From: Enterobacter sp. Ag1
Lineage (GTDB): Bacteria > Pseudomonadota > Gammaproteobacteria > Enterobacterales > Enterobacteriaceae
Length of the DNA: 64,000 bases
Reading direction: 5' to 3'
Assembly: GCA_000277545.1 (NCBI GenBank)
Contig: AKXM01000040.1
Location: 124,001 to 188,000 of the forward strand
Shown here: in pieces, positions 51,670-60,713 of the stretch
How positions within the stretch are numbered: the stretch's first letter is position 1
Layout: the number at the start of each line of letters is the position of its first letter
Made by a program: the position numbers and the translations under genes
Notes under the pieces: model-generated
Database searches by the model: none
Seen by the model: the letters and a program-made list of their open reading frames with translations, nothing else
What the model was told of the DNA's origin: nothing

Positions 51670-52212
51670 ATGAATAAATTACTTTTAGCCGGCGGCGCGG
51701 GTTTGCTGCTGGTTTCCGCAGGTGCCAGCGCAATTGGCGTGAGTGCTGAAGTCGGCAAAGAATACACTAACCTCGGCGTGGGTTTTGGCACCGAAAGTAG
51801 CGGCATCGCGGTAACCGGTAACTATGCGCATAACGACGACAACGGTGATACCGTAGGCCTTGGCCTCGGTTTTAATATTCCTCTGGGGCCGATGATGGCA
51901 ACCGTAGGCGGTCGTGGCGTTTACCTGCACGCAAAAGATCGCAAAGAAGGTTATGCGCTTGCGGCGGGTGGCGGTTTGAGATGGCCAATCACTTCTGACA
52001 TTGCCATTTTTGGCGATTACTACTATTCCCCGGACTCTCTATCCAGCAGCGTGAAGGACTACAAAGAGGCCAGCGCCGGTGCAAGCTGGAACTTTATGCG
52101 TCCGTTTTCAGCGCAAGTGGGTTACCGCTATATTAGCCTTGGCGGCAAAGACGGCGATCGTACCGACACCGTGGCCGACGGTCCGTATGTGGGCGTGAGC
52201 GCCAGCTTCTAA
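51670..52212 (+). CDS. yfaZ: YfaZ-family outer membrane protein
   Basis: A 180-residue protein with a signal peptide (MNKLLLAGGAGLLLVSAGASA, cleavage likely after about residue 21) and alternating beta-strand pattern ending in a C-terminal Phe (VGVSASF), typical of a small outer-membrane beta-barrel. It matches E. coli YfaZ in length. The function is unknown; distant similarity of such barrels to OmpW/OmpX-type proteins is structural only. AAGGA lies upstream of the ATG. Confidence 0.9.
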   Translation: MNKLLLAGGAGLLLVSAGASAIGVSAEVGKEYTNLGVGFGTESSGIAVTGNYAHNDDNGDTVGLGLGFNIPLGPMMATVGGRGVYLHAKDRKEGYALAAGGGLRWPITSDIAIFGDYYYSPDSLSSSVKDYKEASAGASWNFMRPFSAQVGYRYISLGGKDGDRTDTVADGPYVGVSASF

Positions 52213-52215
52213 TCC

Positions 52216-52242
52216 ATTAACGCGGCTTTTAGCCGCGTTAAT
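52216..52242 (+). other. 12-bp perfect hairpin after yfaZ
   Basis: ATTAACGCGGCT-TTT-AGCCGCGTTAAT directly after the yfaZ stop codon. It has no T-run, so it may protect the yfaZ mRNA 3' end. Its 17-base core CGCGGCTTTTAGCCGCG recurs at 52379. Confidence 0.75.
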
Positions 52243-52296
52243 GTTGCAGACAAAGAGGAAAAAAGCGTGGTTTTTCCCTCTTTGCGGTTATCAGCC

Positions 52297-52326
52297 GAAA
52301 ATCAATGAATTGATTTTCCGTTTTTT
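52297..52326 (+). terminator. Terminator-like hairpin in the yfaZ-yfaY gap
   Basis: GAAAATCAAT-GA-ATTGATTTTC, then CG and six T residues. The A/T-rich stem and tiny formal loop make it weaker than usual; it may be the yfaZ terminator. A further A/T-rich hairpin (AAAGAGG ... CCTCTTT) lies at 52252-52283. Confidence 0.5.
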
Positions 52327-52378
52327 GACGAATCCTTTGGCCTTTTTTCTATGCCCAGAGGTTGGTCAGTAGTCTAAG

Positions 52379-52401
52379 CGCGGCTTTTAGCCGCGTTTTT
52401 T
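52379..52401 (+). terminator. Terminator upstream of yfaY
   Basis: CGCGGCT-TTT-AGCCGCG followed by six T residues is a rho-independent terminator pattern 62 bases before the yfaY start. Its palindrome is identical to the core of the hairpin at 52216. Confidence 0.75.
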
Positions 52402-52462
52402 ATGTCTGCCGTTCTTTGGTGCCTGCGCTATAGTGGGGCGTTCCCCTGCTGCGGAGTAAAAG

Positions 52463-53659
52463 ATGTTAAAAGTAGAAATGCTGTCCACCGGCGACGAAGT
52501 GCTGTACGGGCAAATTACCGATACCAATGCGGCCTGGCTTGCCGACTATTTCTTTCATCAGGGTTTACCCATGTCGCGCCGCAATACGGTCGGCGACAGT
52601 CTGCCTGACCTGGTTGCCGTGCTGAAAGAGCGCAGCCACGAAGCGGATGTGCTGATTGTTAACGGCGGCCTGGGACCAACCAGCGATGATTTAAGCGCGC
52701 TGGCGGCGGCGACGGCGGCGGGCGTTGAGCTGGTCGAGCACGCGGAATGGTTAACCTATATGGAGCAGTTTTTTGCCGAGCGCGGGCGAGTGATGGCGCC
52801 GAGTAACCGCAAGCAGGCGCTAATCCCGGCTAACAGTGAAATGATCGACAATCCCGTCGGCACCGCCTGCGGCTTTGCATTGACCTTAAACCGCTGCCTG
52901 ATGTTTTTCACTCCCGGCGTACCGTCAGAGTTTAAGGCTATGGTGGACAAACAAATCATGCCCCGGCTGCGTGAACGTTTTACCCTCCCTGAACCGCCGA
53001 TATGCCTGCGTTTAACGACTTTTGGACGCTCAGAGAGCGAGCTGGCGCAATCGCTTGAGCCGCTGGTGCTGCCGAAGGGCGTGGTGATGGGCTATCGCTC
53101 ATCGATGCCGATTATTGAGCTTAAACTTACCGGCCCGGCCGGCCAGCGTGAAGCGATGGAGGCCGTCTGGCCGGAAGTCCGCCGCGTGGCAGGTGAGAGT
53201 CTGATTTTTGAGGGCACCGAAGGGCTTCCAGCACAAATAGCGCGCCGCCTGGGCGAACGCTCCCTGACTCTGGCCGTGAGCGAACAGTTCACCGGAGGCC
53301 TGCTGACGCTGCAGTTAAACCGGGCGCAGGCCGTGCTCCGGGCGAGCCGGGTTTTACCGCAGGCACCTGAAACATTGGCTGAGGCATTAGCATCCAGCGC
53401 AGAATGGCGCCTGAATCAACAGAGCGATCTGGCCCTGGTGATTTCTGGCGAAGAAGATCAGCAGATAAATTTTGCGCTCTCCACGCCAGACGGCACTTTT
53501 GGCCTGGGCGTGAAGTTTGGCACCAGCCGCCACGCGCTGGCAATACGCCAGGAAGTTTGCGCCATGATGGCGCTGAACGTGCTGCGCCGCTGGTTCAACG
53601 GCCAGCCGCTGGAAAGCGAACACGGCTGGATTAAGGTCGTAGAGTCAGTCAGCCTCTAA
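52463..53659 (+). CDS. yfaY: CinA-family protein YfaY
   Basis: A 398-residue two-domain CinA-like protein (E. coli YfaY 400). The N-terminal MoCF/COG1058 domain starts MLKVEMLSTGDEVLYGQITD and contains NGGLGPTSDDLSA. In the C-terminal CinA/PncC domain the motif usually reading TAESCTGG is replaced by LAVSEQFTGG, so the cysteine and Ser-Cys pair of active nicotinamide-nucleotide amidases are missing. This agrees with E. coli YfaY lacking that activity, to my knowledge. The physiological role is unknown. Confidence 0.93.
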   Translation: MLKVEMLSTGDEVLYGQITDTNAAWLADYFFHQGLPMSRRNTVGDSLPDLVAVLKERSHEADVLIVNGGLGPTSDDLSALAAATAAGVELVEHAEWLTYMEQFFAERGRVMAPSNRKQALIPANSEMIDNPVGTACGFALTLNRCLMFFTPGVPSEFKAMVDKQIMPRLRERFTLPEPPICLRLTTFGRSESELAQSLEPLVLPKGVVMGYRSSMPIIELKLTGPAGQREAMEAVWPEVRRVAGESLIFEGTEGLPAQIARRLGERSLTLAVSEQFTGGLLTLQLNRAQAVLRASRVLPQAPETLAEALASSAEWRLNQQSDLALVISGEEDQQINFALSTPDGTFGLGVKFGTSRHALAIRQEVCAMMALNVLRRWFNGQPLESEHGWIKVVESVSL

Positions 53660-53662
53660 CCT

Positions 53663-54865
53663 TCAGGCGAGCGCCCGGGCAAGTAGCGTGATCGGGTGCT
53701 CGCAGCGTTTGCTGGTCGACATTTCTATCTGCCATTTACAGGTTTCGCAGTCCGTCACCACCAGGTCTACGCCACTCTCTTCTATTTGCTGGAACAGCGG
53801 GGCGCCAATTTGCTGGGAAGTCGGGTAATTTTCCTTTTTAAACCCATAGGTCCCGGCAATGCCGCAGCATTGGGAGTCCAGCATCACCAGTTCCACGCCG
53901 GGAATGCGGCGCAGCAGCTCAATGGAATAGAGCGTCCAGCCCATTTTCTCCATATGGCAAGGCGTATGATAGGCGATACGCAGCGGCGTGTTTTTTAACG
54001 GTAGCGTTCTGCCATCCTCTTCCAGCAGTTTCCAGATATAACGCGTGGCGAGTTCAATCTGCTCGCGAACCGGGGCCGTGTCGATACCAAGAATATGCGG
54101 ATATTCATCGCGCAGCGTGAAGGTACAGGTTGACGAGGTCGCAATGACCGGCAGCCCGCGCTGTATGACGGCCTCTTCCAGCGAGCTGGCGTTTATCCTT
54201 GCCTGTTTCTTTGCCTTTTCGATAAAGCCGTTGGCAATAAGCGGCACGCCGCAGCATTTTTCTCTTTGCAACAGCTGGACGCCGATGCCCATCGCGTTAA
54301 GCACTTTGACCATGTCTTTGCCGAGCTGCGGATGGTTGTAGTTCACGAAGCAGCCGTGGAAGAAAGCAACCTGCTGCGGGAAGCTGGCCTGGTGCGCGGC
54401 CTGGCGCCGATACCACTGGCGAAATGTGCCGAAGGAATATTTGGGCAACTCGCGGTGGGAATCAATTTTGAGGGTTTTATCCAGCAGCTTGCGTACGGGC
54501 TTCAAACCGGTCGCGGCGTTGATCAGCGGGGCAAAAGGCGTGGAGAGCGTACCGAGTAAATCAGTATGACTGAGAACAGCATCGCGCAGCGAAGGTTTAT
54601 GTTCGCCATATCTGGCCCGCGCCCGCTGGATGATATCGCCAATGTTGACTTCGGACGGGCAGGAGACTTCGCAGCGCTTGCAGTTGGTGCAGTACTTCAG
54701 CGCGTCGTCGTACAGGGAGGGATCTTTCAGGCGCAACCTTTCTCCGTCGGGCCCGGCCTGTTTTGGCCCCGGATATTCCGGGCGAACGCGGCTTACCGGG
54801 CAAGCCGTGGTGCAGACCGTGCATTTAATACAGCTTTCAAAGCTGGTTTCATCAAGCAGGTTCAT
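53663..54865 (-). CDS. glpC: Anaerobic glycerol-3-phosphate dehydrogenase subunit C
   Basis: A 400-residue membrane-associated iron-sulfur subunit. Two ferredoxin motifs, CIKCTVCTTACP and CTNCKRCEVSCP, are followed by two CCG domains (FFHGCFVNYNHP ... KCCGVPL; YHTPCHMEKMG ... SQCCGIAGTYG). It anchors GlpAB and passes electrons to menaquinone. The ATG at 54865 follows GGAGG; longer upstream reading is not used. It overlaps glpB by 14 bases. Confidence 0.96.
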   Translation of the reverse strand: MNLLDETSFESCIKCTVCTTACPVSRVRPEYPGPKQAGPDGERLRLKDPSLYDDALKYCTNCKRCEVSCPSEVNIGDIIQRARARYGEHKPSLRDAVLSHTDLLGTLSTPFAPLINAATGLKPVRKLLDKTLKIDSHRELPKYSFGTFRQWYRRQAAHQASFPQQVAFFHGCFVNYNHPQLGKDMVKVLNAMGIGVQLLQREKCCGVPLIANGFIEKAKKQARINASSLEEAVIQRGLPVIATSSTCTFTLRDEYPHILGIDTAPVREQIELATRYIWKLLEEDGRTLPLKNTPLRIAYHTPCHMEKMGWTLYSIELLRRIPGVELVMLDSQCCGIAGTYGFKKENYPTSQQIGAPLFQQIEESGVDLVVTDCETCKWQIEMSTSKRCEHPITLLARALA

Positions 54866-56117
54866 GGCAAGCCTCCGCGGCAACAAGGATTTGATTGGCC
54901 ACACAGAGCGCCGTGAGCATCGATACGCCGGCTCCGCATCCCTGATGAATAGGATCAAAACCCCCCAGCACCGAGCCAATAGCGTAGAGATTTTTGGTGT
55001 ATTCCCCGTGATGGAACGGCTGGAAGTGGTTATTCACGGTTAGCCCAAATTGCAGCCAGGGCTGCGGCGTAAAGAAATCTGTTTTGCTCCAGGCGGCTCG
55101 CTCGGCCTCGATGTTCACGTCCAGCCCGAAGATGGGCTCGATGACATGTTGCCGGGTAGCCTCCAGCCCGCCGCTGAAAAAGCTGCCGCTGGCCAGGATG
55201 ACATGCCGGGTCCGCAGCGGCACTTCACGATGATTTTTGGTGAACAGGGCATTGATACGCCCTTGTTCAAGCTGAGCGCCGGTTACGGTATCTCCGGGCA
55301 TAATAAGCCCGCCCAGGGTCTGAAAACGGCGGCGGAGCGCATTGTGTAGCCTCATCCCAAGCACCGAAGGCGGCAGCGTTGGCAGGAGTTTTACCGGCAC
55401 GCCGAGGGCTTGCTCAACGGCGGCTACCGTTCGTGCTTCCAGGTTCAGGCAAGCGGGCAGAATCATAGCCTCGCCGCTGCCCAGCAGCAGCCTGAGTTCA
55501 TCCACCAGCGCCGGAAGATTTTCCGGCAGATCCAGCACCCGGGCGATGTTCACGGCGCGAAACTCGCTTGGGTTGTTACGTAAGACATCCAGTACGGGCA
55601 GGGTGAGCTCGGCGACGTGCGCGTTACAGCCGATGGCAGACAGTGAACCCGCCACCAGCTCTGCCTGAAAATCCAGGAAGCCAGCAATGTTAATTACCGT
55701 CACTTTTTGCCAGGGCAACGGCGCCTGCGGCACTTCCGGCGGGCTGAGCCAGCTGGCTCTTTGCTTGCCCAGCGGCGTGATTCTGAGGTGATTTTGGCCA
55801 TGATGACCCACCAGCGGAATGCCAGCCCTGGCCAGCAGTTGCTCACTCTCTGCAGCGAGCGCCAGCACCCGCTCTTTGCCCATCAGGCTGTAAGGATGCT
55901 GAGGCGCTTGCTCCGCCAGGTTTTCCAGCACCGTCTCTGGCTGGTGAACGGGCGTGCCGTCCGGTAACGTTGAAAGCAAATCCAGCGAACCAGAAGAGAA
56001 GTGCAGCGCGCTTTGCCCGCGGCTGACGATGGCGCAGCGCTGGCCGCTTTCCGCCAGCTTTATGCCGGCTGTCAGCCCGGCCAGGCCGCTGCCGATGATA
56101 ATCGTGTCAAATTTCAT
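54852..56117 (-). CDS. glpB: Anaerobic glycerol-3-phosphate dehydrogenase subunit B
   Basis: A 421-residue FAD/FMN-binding subunit (E. coli 419). Its dinucleotide motif IIIGSGLAGLTAGIKLAES opens the protein, and QSALHFSSGSLDLLSTLPDG and GSVLGGFDPIHQGCG are family signatures. It works with GlpA and GlpC in anaerobic oxidation of glycerol 3-phosphate. The start at 56117 overlaps the glpA stop by four bases. Confidence 0.96.
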   Translation of the reverse strand: MKFDTIIIGSGLAGLTAGIKLAESGQRCAIVSRGQSALHFSSGSLDLLSTLPDGTPVHQPETVLENLAEQAPQHPYSLMGKERVLALAAESEQLLARAGIPLVGHHGQNHLRITPLGKQRASWLSPPEVPQAPLPWQKVTVINIAGFLDFQAELVAGSLSAIGCNAHVAELTLPVLDVLRNNPSEFRAVNIARVLDLPENLPALVDELRLLLGSGEAMILPACLNLEARTVAAVEQALGVPVKLLPTLPPSVLGMRLHNALRRRFQTLGGLIMPGDTVTGAQLEQGRINALFTKNHREVPLRTRHVILASGSFFSGGLEATRQHVIEPIFGLDVNIEAERAAWSKTDFFTPQPWLQFGLTVNNHFQPFHHGEYTKNLYAIGSVLGGFDPIHQGCGAGVSMLTALCVANQILVAAEACHEPA

Positions 56118-57724
56118 CCCTGTTCTCCGTTGTCCAGACCGCATAGTCCCTGATAAATCCAGGCGGTAAATTCGCTTTCTCTCAGTGCATTTCCCCAGGC
56201 GACAGGGCGAACGCCCTTCCAGCGTTCGTTGAGGAAGTGAGAGAGTTGATCCAGCGATTGGGCAGGCGTAGTGAGCTGGAAGCGTTGCAGGAGACCGGCC
56301 GCCCGGCAGGCGCACAGCTCGCCCTGGCAGGTGCCCATGCCCACGCGCGTTCTGCGGCGCAAATCTCCCAGGTTTTTTACGCCGAGGGCATCAATGGCAT
56401 AGCGTACTTCGCCGGTGGTGACGGCTTCGCATTCGCACACCAGGCTGTTGCTGAGTCGGCTGTTATTAAGCAGCCGCGTGGCGCGGTCGCCGTGCCGCCA
56501 GACGGCGGAACCGCGAATTGTCGGTGGCAAGGAGATAACTTTCCCCAGCGTTTGTTCTGCCGTATGTTCGGAGCCCGGCAGCGACGCCGAGGCGGTGGAG
56601 CAGGGCGTGGTATTCCCTAAACGCTCGCAAACCAGGTCCGTTGCCCACTCCGCCATCAGACGATAGGTCATCAGTTTGCCGCCGGTAATGGTGATGAAGC
56701 CGTCCATGCCGTCGCGTTTCCCGTGGTCCAGCAGCACAATTCCACGGCTGACGCTGCGCCCGGTGGGATCGTTGTCGCTGGCAACCAGAGGCCTGACGCC
56801 AGCGTAGGCCCGAAGAATACGGGTTCGGCCAAGCGCCGGAGCCAGCTTTTCCCCTTCACGAATCAGCGTGTCCACTTCATCCGGTGTGACGCACATGTTG
56901 TCGATTTGGTCGTAGTCGATATGCGTGGAGGTGGTGCCAATAAGCGAAATTGTATCGCCGGGGACCAGAATATCGGCGTCTGCCGGTTTACGGCAGCGGT
57001 TGATGACCATGTTGTTGATGCGGTGCCCGAGGATCAGTAACGCCCCTTTGGCCGGGAACATTTTTACGCTTAGATCGGCGTATTCCGCGATGCGTTGCCC
57101 CCAGATGCCTGCCGCATTCACGACCATTGGCGCCCGGAACTCGCCTGCCTGTCGGGTAAGGTGGTTGAATACGCGCACGCCGCAAACGCGTGAGCCTTCA
57201 CGAATCAGCCCGACGATCTCGCAGCCCGTCAGCACTTCTGCGCCGTGTTCTTTGGCATCAAGCATGTTAGCGGCGGTGAGGCGGAATGGATCGACCGTGC
57301 CATCCGGGACACGAACCGCGCCGAGAAGCGAAGGGTTGGCTGACGGCTCCAGCCGCAATGCCTCTCGGGGATCCAACGCTTCTGCGGGAATACCGGCCCG
57401 GTGGCAGGCGGCGATAAACCCGCTTTGAAACGCCAGATCATCTTCCGGCAGGGTGATAAACAGGCCATCCGTGGGCTCGATACAGTGGCGGGCAATACGC
57501 CGCAGAATGCGGTTTTCTTCGATGCACTCTTTGGCGGATTCCCCGTCGGTGACCGCATAGCGTGAGCCGCTGTGAAGCAGGCCGTGATTGCGGCCGGTGG
57601 CACCCGTTGCGATGTCGTGACGCTCAAGCAGCAGGACTTTCAGCCCACGGCGGGCACAGTCTCGCGCAATCCCGGCGCCGGTCGCTCCTCCGCCGATGAT
57701 TATCACGTCCGTTTCTCTGCTCAC
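56114..57724 (-). CDS. glpA: Anaerobic glycerol-3-phosphate dehydrogenase subunit A
   Basis: A 536-residue catalytic flavoprotein (E. coli 542). The FAD motif IIIGGGATGAGIARDCARRG is followed by HDIATGATGRNHGLLHSGSR and a C-terminal BFD-like [2Fe-2S] region (CECEAVTTGE ... GTCQGELCACR). It oxidises sn-glycerol 3-phosphate to dihydroxyacetone phosphate. It starts with GTG at 57724, ten bases after GGAG. Divergent from glpT with shared CRP and GlpR control sites. Confidence 0.97.
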   Translation of the reverse strand: MSRETDVIIIGGGATGAGIARDCARRGLKVLLLERHDIATGATGRNHGLLHSGSRYAVTDGESAKECIEENRILRRIARHCIEPTDGLFITLPEDDLAFQSGFIAACHRAGIPAEALDPREALRLEPSANPSLLGAVRVPDGTVDPFRLTAANMLDAKEHGAEVLTGCEIVGLIREGSRVCGVRVFNHLTRQAGEFRAPMVVNAAGIWGQRIAEYADLSVKMFPAKGALLILGHRINNMVINRCRKPADADILVPGDTISLIGTTSTHIDYDQIDNMCVTPDEVDTLIREGEKLAPALGRTRILRAYAGVRPLVASDNDPTGRSVSRGIVLLDHGKRDGMDGFITITGGKLMTYRLMAEWATDLVCERLGNTTPCSTASASLPGSEHTAEQTLGKVISLPPTIRGSAVWRHGDRATRLLNNSRLSNSLVCECEAVTTGEVRYAIDALGVKNLGDLRRRTRVGMGTCQGELCACRAAGLLQRFQLTTPAQSLDQLSHFLNERWKGVRPVAWGNALRESEFTAWIYQGLCGLDNGEQG

Positions 57725-57781
57725 ATGGCGCTCCTTTATCCTCTTTTTAATTACCGTTATTCAGCCACAAAGAAAGTGTGG

Positions 57782-57801
57782 AATGTTTGATTGCGAGCAA
57801 A
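57782..57801. promoter_or_regulatory. GlpR operator-like site 1 (glpA side)
   Basis: AATGTTTGATTGCGAGCAAA matches the known GlpR consensus WATKTTCGWTAWCGAACATW at 15 of 20 positions, 58 bases from the glpA start. Assignment is by consensus match. Confidence 0.55.
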
Positions 57802-57874
57802 TTCGAGCAATAAACGAAAATTATTAATGGGAATATGCACCATTTCGCCTTTTTGTAATAAAAATGTAACATTG

Positions 57875-57890
57875 TGTGCGATGTTTCACA
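57875..57890. promoter_or_regulatory. CRP site in the glpA-glpT divergent region
   Basis: TGTGC-GATGTT-TCACA keeps the CRP spacing with one mismatch in the left half. It lies midway in the 261-base divergent region, where E. coli also has CRP sites for glpACB and glpTQ. Confidence 0.7.
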
Positions 57891-57916
57891 GTAAATACGC
57901 GCCCAGATCACTACCA

Positions 57917-57936
57917 TGCGCTCGCAAAAGAACATT
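57917..57936. promoter_or_regulatory. GlpR operator-like site 2 (glpT side)
   Basis: TGCGCTCGCAAAAGAACATT has a good right half (GAACATT) and a weak left half, 14 of 20 positions. Multiple degenerate GlpR sites are usual in this region. Confidence 0.4.
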
Positions 57937-57985
57937 TGGCAGGAGCCGTTTGCTCCCGCCGCAAATCCAGGCCACGGAGGCTCGT

Positions 57986-59338
57986 ATGCTTAGTATCTTT
58001 AGACCTGCCGCGCACCAGGCGCGTTTGCCAAAGGAGCAGATAGACCCGACCTATCGCCGACTGCGCTGGCAAATCTTCATGGGTATCTTTTTTGGTTATG
58101 CCGCTTACTATCTGGTGAGGAAAAACTTTACCCTCGCGATGCCGTATCTGGTGGAGCAGGGCTTCTCCCGAGGCGATCTCGGTTTTGCACTTTCCGGGAT
58201 TTCGATCGCTTACGGATTTTCGAAATTCATCATGGGCTCGGTCTCTGACCGCTCGAATCCGCGCGTATTTCTACCTGCAGGACTGATTCTTGCCGCCGCC
58301 GTGATGCTGTTTATGGGCTTTGTACCGTGGGCAACGTCCAGCATCGCGATTATGTTTGTGCTGCTGTTCGCCTGCGGTTGGTTCCAGGGCATGGGATGGC
58401 CGCCGTGCGGACGCACTATGGTACACTGGTGGTCGCAGAAGGAGCGTGGAGGCATTGTTTCCGTGTGGAACTGCGCCCATAACGTTGGCGGCGGTATTCC
58501 TCCGCTGCTGTTCCTGCTGGGGATGGCGTGGTTTAACGACTGGCATGCGGCGCTGTATATGCCCGCTTTCGCCGCCATTATTGTGGCAATCATTGCCTTC
58601 GGTTTGATGCGCGACACGCCTCAATCCTGCGGCCTGCCGCCGGTTGAAGAGTACAAAAACGACTACCCGGACGATTACAGCGAGAAAGCGGAAGAAGAGC
58701 TGACGGCTAAGCAGATCTTCATGAAGTACGTCTTCCCGAACCGTCTGCTGTGGTACATCGCCATTGCCAACGTGTTTGTCTATTTGCTGCGTTACGGCAT
58801 CCTGGACTGGTCGCCAACTTACCTGAAAGAAGTAAAACACTTCGCGCTGGATAAATCCTCGTGGGCCTACTTCCTTTATGAATACGCGGGTATTCCGGGC
58901 ACGCTGCTGTGCGGCTGGATGTCGGACAAGGTGTTTAAAGGTAACCGCGGCGCGACAGGCGTGTTCTTCATGGTGCTGGTGACGATTGCCACCGTGGTTT
59001 ACTGGCTCAACCCGCCGGGTAATCCGGGCGTGGATATGGCCTGTATGATTGTTATCGGCTTCCTGATTTACGGCCCGGTAATGCTGATTGGCCTGCATGC
59101 GCTTGAGCTTGCACCTAAGAAAGCGGCAGGGACGGCAGCGGGCTTTACCGGCCTGTTTGGTTACCTGGGCGGCTCGGTCGCGGCCAGCGCGATTGTCGGC
59201 TACACCGTGGACTTCTTCGGCTGGGACGGCGGCTTTATCGTGATGATTGGCGGCAGTATTTTGGCCGTGCTGTTGCTGATTGTGGTGATGATTGGCGAGC
59301 GCAAACACCACGATGAAAAAATGCTGAAAAACGGCTAA
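57986..59338 (+). CDS. glpT: Glycerol-3-phosphate:phosphate antiporter
   Basis: A 450-residue MFS antiporter (E. coli 452) with 12 transmembrane segments. It starts [20 protein letters not shown]; substrate-site arginines correspond to those in YYLVRKNF and [10 protein letters not shown]. The region [20 protein letters not shown] is the family signature. It imports glycerol 3-phosphate (and fosfomycin) in exchange for phosphate. The ATG at 57986 follows CACGGAGG; a longer frame from 57791 is not translated. Confidence 0.98.
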   Translation: MLSIFRPAAHQARLPKEQIDPTYRRLRWQIFMGIFFGYAAYYLVRKNFTLAMPYLVEQGFSRGDLGFALSGISIAYGFSKFIMGSVSDRSNPRVFLPAGLILAAAVMLFMGFVPWATSSIAIMFVLLFACGWFQGMGWPPCGRTMVHWWSQKERGGIVSVWNCAHNVGGGIPPLLFLLGMAWFNDWHAALYMPAFAAIIVAIIAFGLMRDTPQSCGLPPVEEYKNDYPDDYSEKAEEELTAKQIFMKYVFPNRLLWYIAIANVFVYLLRYGILDWSPTYLKEVKHFALDKSSWAYFLYEYAGIPGTLLCGWMSDKVFKGNRGATGVFFMVLVTIATVVYWLNPPGNPGVDMACMIVIGFLIYGPVMLIGLHALELAPKKAAGTAAGFTGLFGYLGGSVAASAIVGYTVDFFGWDGGFIVMIGGSILAVLLLIVVMIGERKHHDEKMLKNG

Positions 59339-59348
59339 GGAGAGCACC

Positions 59349-60413
59349 ATGAAACTGATGGCAAAATCTTTACTGGCGGGCGTGGTGCTGGTGGCGACCA
59401 GCAGCGTCTTCGCCCAGACCACGGACAAAATCGTGATTGCCCACCGGGGCGCCAGCGGCTATCTGCCTGAGCATACGTTACCGGCAAAAGCGATGGCCTA
59501 TGCCCAGGGCGCGGATTACCTTGAGCAAGACCTGGTGATGACCAAAGACGACAGGCTGGTGGTGCTGCATGACCACTATCTGGACAGGGTGACCGACGTC
59601 GCGAAGCGTTTCCCGGATCGGGCGCGCAAAGACGGGCGCTACTACGCCATCGACTTTACGCTGGCGGAAATCAAGTCCCTGAAGTTCACCGAGGGCTTCG
59701 ATATCGTTAACGGCAAGCAGGTGCAAACTTATCCGGGGCGTTTCCCGATGGGCAAGTCCGACTTCCGGGTGCACACCTTTGAAGAAGAGATCGAGTTTGT
59801 TCAGGGGCTGAACCATTCCACCGGGAAAAACATCGGTATCTATCCTGAGATAAAAGCGCCGTGGTTCCACCATCAGGAAGGCAAAGATATCGCGGCAAAA
59901 ACCCTTGAGGTACTGAAGCAGTACGGCTACACCGGCAAGCAGGATAAGGTCTATCTTCAGTGCTTTGACGCCGCCGAGCTGAAGCGCATTAAAAACGAGC
60001 TTGAGCCGAAGATGGGCATGAACCTTAACCTGGTGCAGCTTATCGCCTATACCGACTGGAATGAGACTCAGGAAAAACAGCCGGACGGCAAGTGGGTGAA
60101 CTACAGTTACGACTGGATGTTTAAGCCTGGCGCGATGAAGCAAATTGCCCAGTATGCTGACGGCATTGGCCCGGACTACCATATGCTGGTGGAGAAGGCG
60201 TCAACCAAAGGGAACGTGAAGCTCACCGACATGGTGACCGAAGCACACGCCAGCAAATTGACCGTGCATCCTTATACGGTGAGGGCGGACGCGTTGCCGG
60301 ACTACGTGAGCGATGTGAATCAGCTGTACGACGTGCTGTATAACCAGGCGGGCGTAGATGGGCTGTTTACCGACTTCCCGGACAAAGCCGTACGGTTTCT
60401 TAATAAGCCGTAA
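59349..60413 (+). CDS. glpQ: Periplasmic glycerophosphodiester phosphodiesterase
   Basis: A 354-residue GDPD-family enzyme (E. coli 358). A signal peptide (cleavage likely after FAQ, about residue 23-25) precedes the catalytic motif IAHRGASGYLPEHTL, YLEQDLVMTKDDRLVVLHD and IYPEIKAPWFHHQE. It hydrolyses glycerophosphodiesters to glycerol 3-phosphate, which GlpT imports. It lies ten bases after glpT, with AAGGAGAG upstream. Confidence 0.97.
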   Translation: MKLMAKSLLAGVVLVATSSVFAQTTDKIVIAHRGASGYLPEHTLPAKAMAYAQGADYLEQDLVMTKDDRLVVLHDHYLDRVTDVAKRFPDRARKDGRYYAIDFTLAEIKSLKFTEGFDIVNGKQVQTYPGRFPMGKSDFRVHTFEEEIEFVQGLNHSTGKNIGIYPEIKAPWFHHQEGKDIAAKTLEVLKQYGYTGKQDKVYLQCFDAAELKRIKNELEPKMGMNLNLVQLIAYTDWNETQEKQPDGKWVNYSYDWMFKPGAMKQIAQYADGIGPDYHMLVEKASTKGNVKLTDMVTEAHASKLTVHPYTVRADALPDYVSDVNQLYDVLYNQAGVDGLFTDFPDKAVRFLNKP

Positions 60414-60422
60414 TCGCTAATG

Positions 60423-60449
60423 AAAAAGGCCGCATTTGCGGCCTTTTTT
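60423..60449. terminator. Bidirectional terminator between glpQ and yfaE
   Basis: GGCCGCA-TT-TGCGGCC with an A5 left flank and a T6 right flank, between converging glpQ and yfaE. Confidence 0.93.
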
Positions 60450-60455
60450 ACATCA

Positions 60456-60710
60456 CTACATCTCGAGTTCGATATCTCCCCGTGCTTTGCAGCAGCAGGG
60501 AAGAATTTCACCGGGCTGGATAAACGCCAGCGGCTCGGTCAGCCACTGAACTTCCCCCGCCAGCAGCTTAGTGCGGCATGAACCGCAATAGCCTTCCCGG
60601 CACTGATACTCTACGCAGACTTTGTGTGACTCCAGCGCCGCCAGTAGCGAAGGGTGTTCTTCTTCGCTCATCAACTGCGCGCCGGTAATGCTGAGCGTAA
60701 TGCGGCCCAT
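60456..60710 (-). CDS. yfaE: [2Fe-2S] ferredoxin YfaE, diferric-tyrosyl radical maintenance
   Basis: An 84-residue plant-type ferredoxin. Cluster ligands are Cys in QCREGYCGSCRTKLL and in LPCCCKARGD. In E. coli it reduces the diferric centre of NrdB so that the tyrosyl radical can be remade. It starts three bases after the nrdB stop, so the two are co-transcribed. The usual E. coli neighbour inaA is absent. Confidence 0.96.
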   Translation of the reverse strand: MGRITLSITGAQLMSEEEHPSLLAALESHKVCVEYQCREGYCGSCRTKLLAGEVQWLTEPLAFIQPGEILPCCCKARGDIELEM

Positions 60711-60713
60711 TGT

